7,734 nt of DNA, taken from positions 2,350 to 10,083 of the forward strand of contig DAAJ01000065.1 of NCBI GenBank assembly GCA_001701115.1, in the 5' to 3' direction. The stretch is from Bacteroidales bacterium GP2 (lineage in GTDB: Bacteria; Bacteroidota; Bacteroidia; Bacteroidales; Muribaculaceae). Position 1 is the stretch's first letter. Each line of letters starts with the position of its first letter. Of the stretch, positions 5,403 through 7,734 are shown one piece after another. The position numbers were made by a program, and so were the translations under genes. The notes under the pieces were generated by a model, which did not search any database, was not told the origin of the DNA, and worked only from the letters and a program-made list of their open reading frames with translations.

Positions 5403-6797
5403 ATGAAACATTTCCGGTTATACAGTACATTGATTGTATCCATGCTTTTTTTACTGCTTGGCTACAATATATATTGCCTTTTCGGGTTATACTCTACTAT
5501 CACCCGGCAGACAAATGATATGATAATGAACTCACTGAGAGATGCGGATTTGGATGAGATTCTAAACCGTCCACATTTGTTTCCGGAAACAGACAGCCTG
5601 CTTCAATACAAGGGAAAAGCCATGTCGCAATCGCGTACTATAAATGGCGACACTCTCAAAGTCACTGTTTTTGATGAGAAAGACAGCATCCTGGAGGAAA
5701 GATTTGTTCAACTTCCCAGCGGCACAAACTATTCTGACATTATGGTCAATGAAATTGGCTATGGCGCCCACCAGACGATTGACCCGATTTTTCCGGTAAA
5801 CATATCCGACATTGACAGTCTTTTCCGGTTATCACTGTCAAGAAAAGGGATATCTACAAAAGTTGCATCAGTCCTTCAGGTGTCCAAAGATGGGGAAGTA
5901 ATATCCGGAGACACATCTGTGCGCATGGATGCAGAACTTGACAGTGTTTCATCATGCTATAATATCCTTACCGGAGATTATTATGTGGCTTACTACTCCT
6001 CGCCGTTAGGCTTCATACTTCGCCAAATGGAAGGGATAATCATTTCAACCCTTGCAATAATCATTCTGATTACCACTGCTTTGTGGTACCTGTTTCACAC
6101 TGTTTCCAAGCTACGCACAATAGAGGAGATGAAAGATGATTTTGTGAACAACATGACCCATGAGCTTAAAACACCCATCTCCATCGCTTACTCCGCAAAT
6201 GACGCACTCCTCAATTATGATGCCGCAAATAACCCGGAAAAGAGGGACAAATATTTAAAAATAGCTAACAAACAGCTGCTTAAATTAAGGGAACTTGTTG
6301 AAAACATTCTTGCAATGAGCATGGAACGACGTAAAACCATGCAGTTCCATTTTGAGCCGATACATTTAAGGAAATTCATGGAGGAAATCGCAGCGGCACA
6401 ACAGATGAGAAGCGAGAAGGATATTAATATTGAAGTAGAGATACCGGAAGACATTGTTATCGAAGCAGACAGGACTTGTTTTTCCAACATGATTAACAAC
6501 TTGGTTGACAATTCTATCAAATATTCCGGTGATAAGGTGAAAATTGGTATTGAGTATGAAACAGATACCATTTTGGTCGCAGATGACGGCTTCGGTATTC
6601 CGGCAAAATCCATTCCATATATCTTCAATAAATTTTACCGTGTGCCCCACGGCAACCGGCAGGATGTCCGCGGATATGGCATAGGTCTTTATTATGTCAA
6701 AAGCATAATTGACAAAATGGGTTGGAGCATTGATGTGAAAAGCAAGGAGGGAGTTGGCACCCTATTTACCATTAAACTGGGCAAAGATGAAAAGTAG
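5403..6797 (+). CDS. membrane sensor histidine kinase (RprX-like)
   Basis: A 464-residue HK of the HisKA/HATPase_c type. A first membrane segment at about 8-30 and a second at about 211-232 enclose a periplasmic sensing region of about 180 residues with no domain I recognise. The cytoplasmic part contains the H-box MTHELKTP with the phosphorylated His253, the dimerisation helices to about 310, the N-box NNLVDNSIKY (366-375), the G1 box DDGFGIP (394-400), an F-box FNKFYRVPHG (408-417) and the G2 box GYGIGLYYV (424-432). All catalytic motifs are intact, and there is no HAMP domain evident between TM2 and the H-box. It should autophosphorylate and pass phosphate to the response regulator whose start codon overlaps its 3' end by 11 bases. 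The layout resembles RprX of Bacteroides, but orthology is not shown. The ATG at 5403 is kept despite the adjacent promoter because the basic residues and first membrane helix begin there; the next ATG (codon 14) would cut into the helix. Confidence 0.92.
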   Translation: MKHFRLYSTLIVSMLFLLLGYNIYCLFGLYSTITRQTNDMIMNSLRDADLDEILNRPHLFPETDSLLQYKGKAMSQSRTINGDTLKVTVFDEKDSILEERFVQLPSGTNYSDIMVNEIGYGAHQTIDPIFPVNISDIDSLFRLSLSRKGISTKVASVLQVSKDGEVISGDTSVRMDAELDSVSSCYNILTGDYYVAYYSSPLGFILRQMEGIIISTLAIIILITTALWYLFHTVSKLRTIEEMKDDFVNNMTHELKTPISIAYSANDALLNYDAANNPEKRDKYLKIANKQLLKLRELVENILAMSMERRKTMQFHFEPIHLRKFMEEIAAAQQMRSEKDINIEVEIPEDIVIEADRTCFSNMINNLVDNSIKYSGDKVKIGIEYETDTILVADDGFGIPAKSIPYIFNKFYRVPHGNRQDVRGYGIGLYYVKSIIDKMGWSIDVKSKEGVGTLFTIKLGKDEK

Positions 6798-7467
6798 AAT
6801 CCTTTTTGTTGAAGATGAAGCTGACCTTGCGCTGATTGTCTCCGACCTTTTAAAAGACCAGGGATATGAAGTGATAACTGCGCTCGACGGCATAGACGGT
6901 CTGTATAAATTCAAGACTGTTGGAGCGGATATTGTGGTTGCCGATGTTATGATGCCGAGAATGGACGGCTTTTCAATGGCGAGGGAAATTAAAAAGATCT
7001 CACTGTCTGTACCTTTGCTCTTTCTTACCGCAAAAAGCACTATTGAGAATGTAGAGGAAGGATTTGAAATAGGTGCAAACGATTACCTTAAGAAACCATT
7101 TGAATTCCGCGAACTCATTGTCAGGATAAAAGCATTGCTGCGTAGGGGTGAACCGATAAACAAATTTTCTATAGGCGAATACACATTTAACACTGCTACG
7201 CAGACTCTTGCATTCGGAGGAAAAGAGACAGAACTATCTCACTTCGAGGCAAAAATCCTTGAATACCTTGCAGTAAATTCCGGAAAAACCGTTGATGCGT
7301 CAGAACTAATGATTGCAGTATGGCAGAAGGATGACCCAAGCAACCGGAATTCGCTTCACGGATATATCCATAAATTACGCCGCGCCCTGCGCCATGATTC
7401 AAGAATTAGCATCATCAACCAGCGTGGATTCGGCTATATGCTCACCATTAAAGATGCAAAACCATGA
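6787..7467 (+). CDS. OmpR/PhoB-family response regulator (RprY-like)
   Basis: A 226-residue two-domain regulator. The receiver domain (about 3-118) has the acidic pocket E9/D10, the phospho-acceptor D53 in VVADVMMPRMDG, T81 in FLTAK and K103 in LKKPF. The C-terminal winged-helix DNA-binding domain (about 128-222) ends in HGYIHKLRRAL...IINQRGFGYML, the usual OmpR-type recognition helix and wing. All key residues are present. The ATG at 6787 is chosen because the receiver begins immediately (MKSRILFVEDE); a longer frame from a TTG at 6754 adds a non-homologous tail. It overlaps the end of the kinase gene by 11 bases and its own stop overlaps the next ATG (ATGA), so all three are translated from one mRNA with likely coupling. 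The probable targets are the 15-bp repeats upstream of the kinase and outer-membrane genes. Confidence 0.93.
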   Translation: MKSRILFVEDEADLALIVSDLLKDQGYEVITALDGIDGLYKFKTVGADIVVADVMMPRMDGFSMAREIKKISLSVPLLFLTAKSTIENVEEGFEIGANDYLKKPFEFRELIVRIKALLRRGEPINKFSIGEYTFNTATQTLAFGGKETELSHFEAKILEYLAVNSGKTVDASELMIAVWQKDDPSNRNSLHGYIHKLRRALRHDSRISIINQRGFGYMLTIKDAKP

Positions 7468-7734
7468 TTGAAAGAAGAATATTCATATTACTCCTTTCTT
7501 TTATTCCAATGTTTCTTTATGCCCAGAAAGAAAATAAGGATTCATTGGAGTTTAAGATTGCGCGTCCGGACAGCTTCCAAATCTCGCCAACTAAGAATTT
7601 ACCGGACCTATTTGATTGGGAATACAAAGTCTCAGCAACCGTTGATTATGATTTCTCACGCAATCCTGTATTTCTTTATCGCGTAACCCGCTCACCGCAA
7701 ACAGACAATCCCGGTATGTTTTCATGGAAGAGCG
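7464..7734 (+). CDS. exported protein, N-terminal part (runs off right edge)
   Basis: The ATG at 7464 overlaps the response regulator stop as ATGA, and the frame stays open for 90 codons to the window edge. Residues 1-21 form a signal peptide: positive MIERR, a hydrophobic core IFILLLSFIPMFL, and a YAQ cleavage region. The mature part begins KENKDSLEFKIARPDSFQISPTK and contains LPDLFDWEY and VTRSPQ; I do not recognise a family. It is the third gene of the kinase operon, so it may act in the envelope as an accessory sensor or as a partner of the divergent beta-barrel protein. That is inference from position. A different, shorter frame starting at 7468 is an out-of-frame shadow. Confidence 0.75.
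   Translation, partial: MIERRIFILLLSFIPMFLYAQKENKDSLEFKIARPDSFQISPTKNLPDLFDWEYKVSATVDYDFSRNPVFLYRVTRSPQTDNPGMFSWKS

Noticed and set aside
6745..6786. Shine-Dalgarno-like AGGAGG followed by a TTG at 6754 as an earlier start for the response regulator
   Set aside because: The purine run encodes part of the conserved kinase C-terminus, and the receiver domain begins exactly at the ATG at 6787; the 11 extra residues have no match to the family.

Overview
The window looks like a piece of a Bacteroidales genome (Bacteroidota; the genus cannot be fixed from this sequence). The support is: several intergenic matches to the Bacteroidota -7 promoter box TAnnTTTG, little Shine-Dalgarno signal before the starts, a TonB-plug/outer-membrane beta-barrel protein, a histidine kinase/response regulator pair resembling RprX/RprY, an ECF sigma factor, and a KilA-N protein start typical of that phylum. 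No rRNA, tRNA, CRISPR array, transposase or integrase was seen.

Region 1 (1-2286, all minus strand) is a cluster of small accessory genes. In transcription order these are a DUF1963/YwqG-like protein, a two-helix membrane protein with a bPH_4 (SunI-like) domain, a secreted DKNYY-repeat protein, and the first 22 codons of another exported protein that runs off the left edge. A TAnnTTTG promoter precedes the DKNYY gene and a weak hairpin plus T-run follows the bPH_4 gene. The region looks more AT-rich than the right half (by eye, not computed). Such families recur as orphan or immunity-type genes, but no toxin is visible.

Region 2 (2287-3220) is a scar. A plus-strand KilA-N gene with its own promoter keeps only about 89 codons. 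It runs head-on into a minus-strand ECF sigma factor gene that keeps sigma-2 but has lost sigma-4. Both 3' ends are missing at the same place (about 2760-2780), which fits one deletion between convergent genes. The intergenic part upstream holds a 12-bp palindrome resembling a LacI-family operator and a larger imperfect inverted repeat.

Region 3 (3221-7734) is a divergent regulatory/outer-membrane module. On the minus strand is a complete 678-aa TonB-plug/beta-barrel protein. On the plus strand is a tightly overlapping operon of sensor histidine kinase, OmpR-type response regulator and a new exported protein cut by the right edge. The 145-bp divergent control region has a 15-bp direct repeat at 22-bp spacing and a promoter on each side. 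The simplest model is that the response regulator binds the repeats to control the outer-membrane gene and perhaps its own operon. The kinase promoter lies so close to the ATG that its mRNA may be leaderless.
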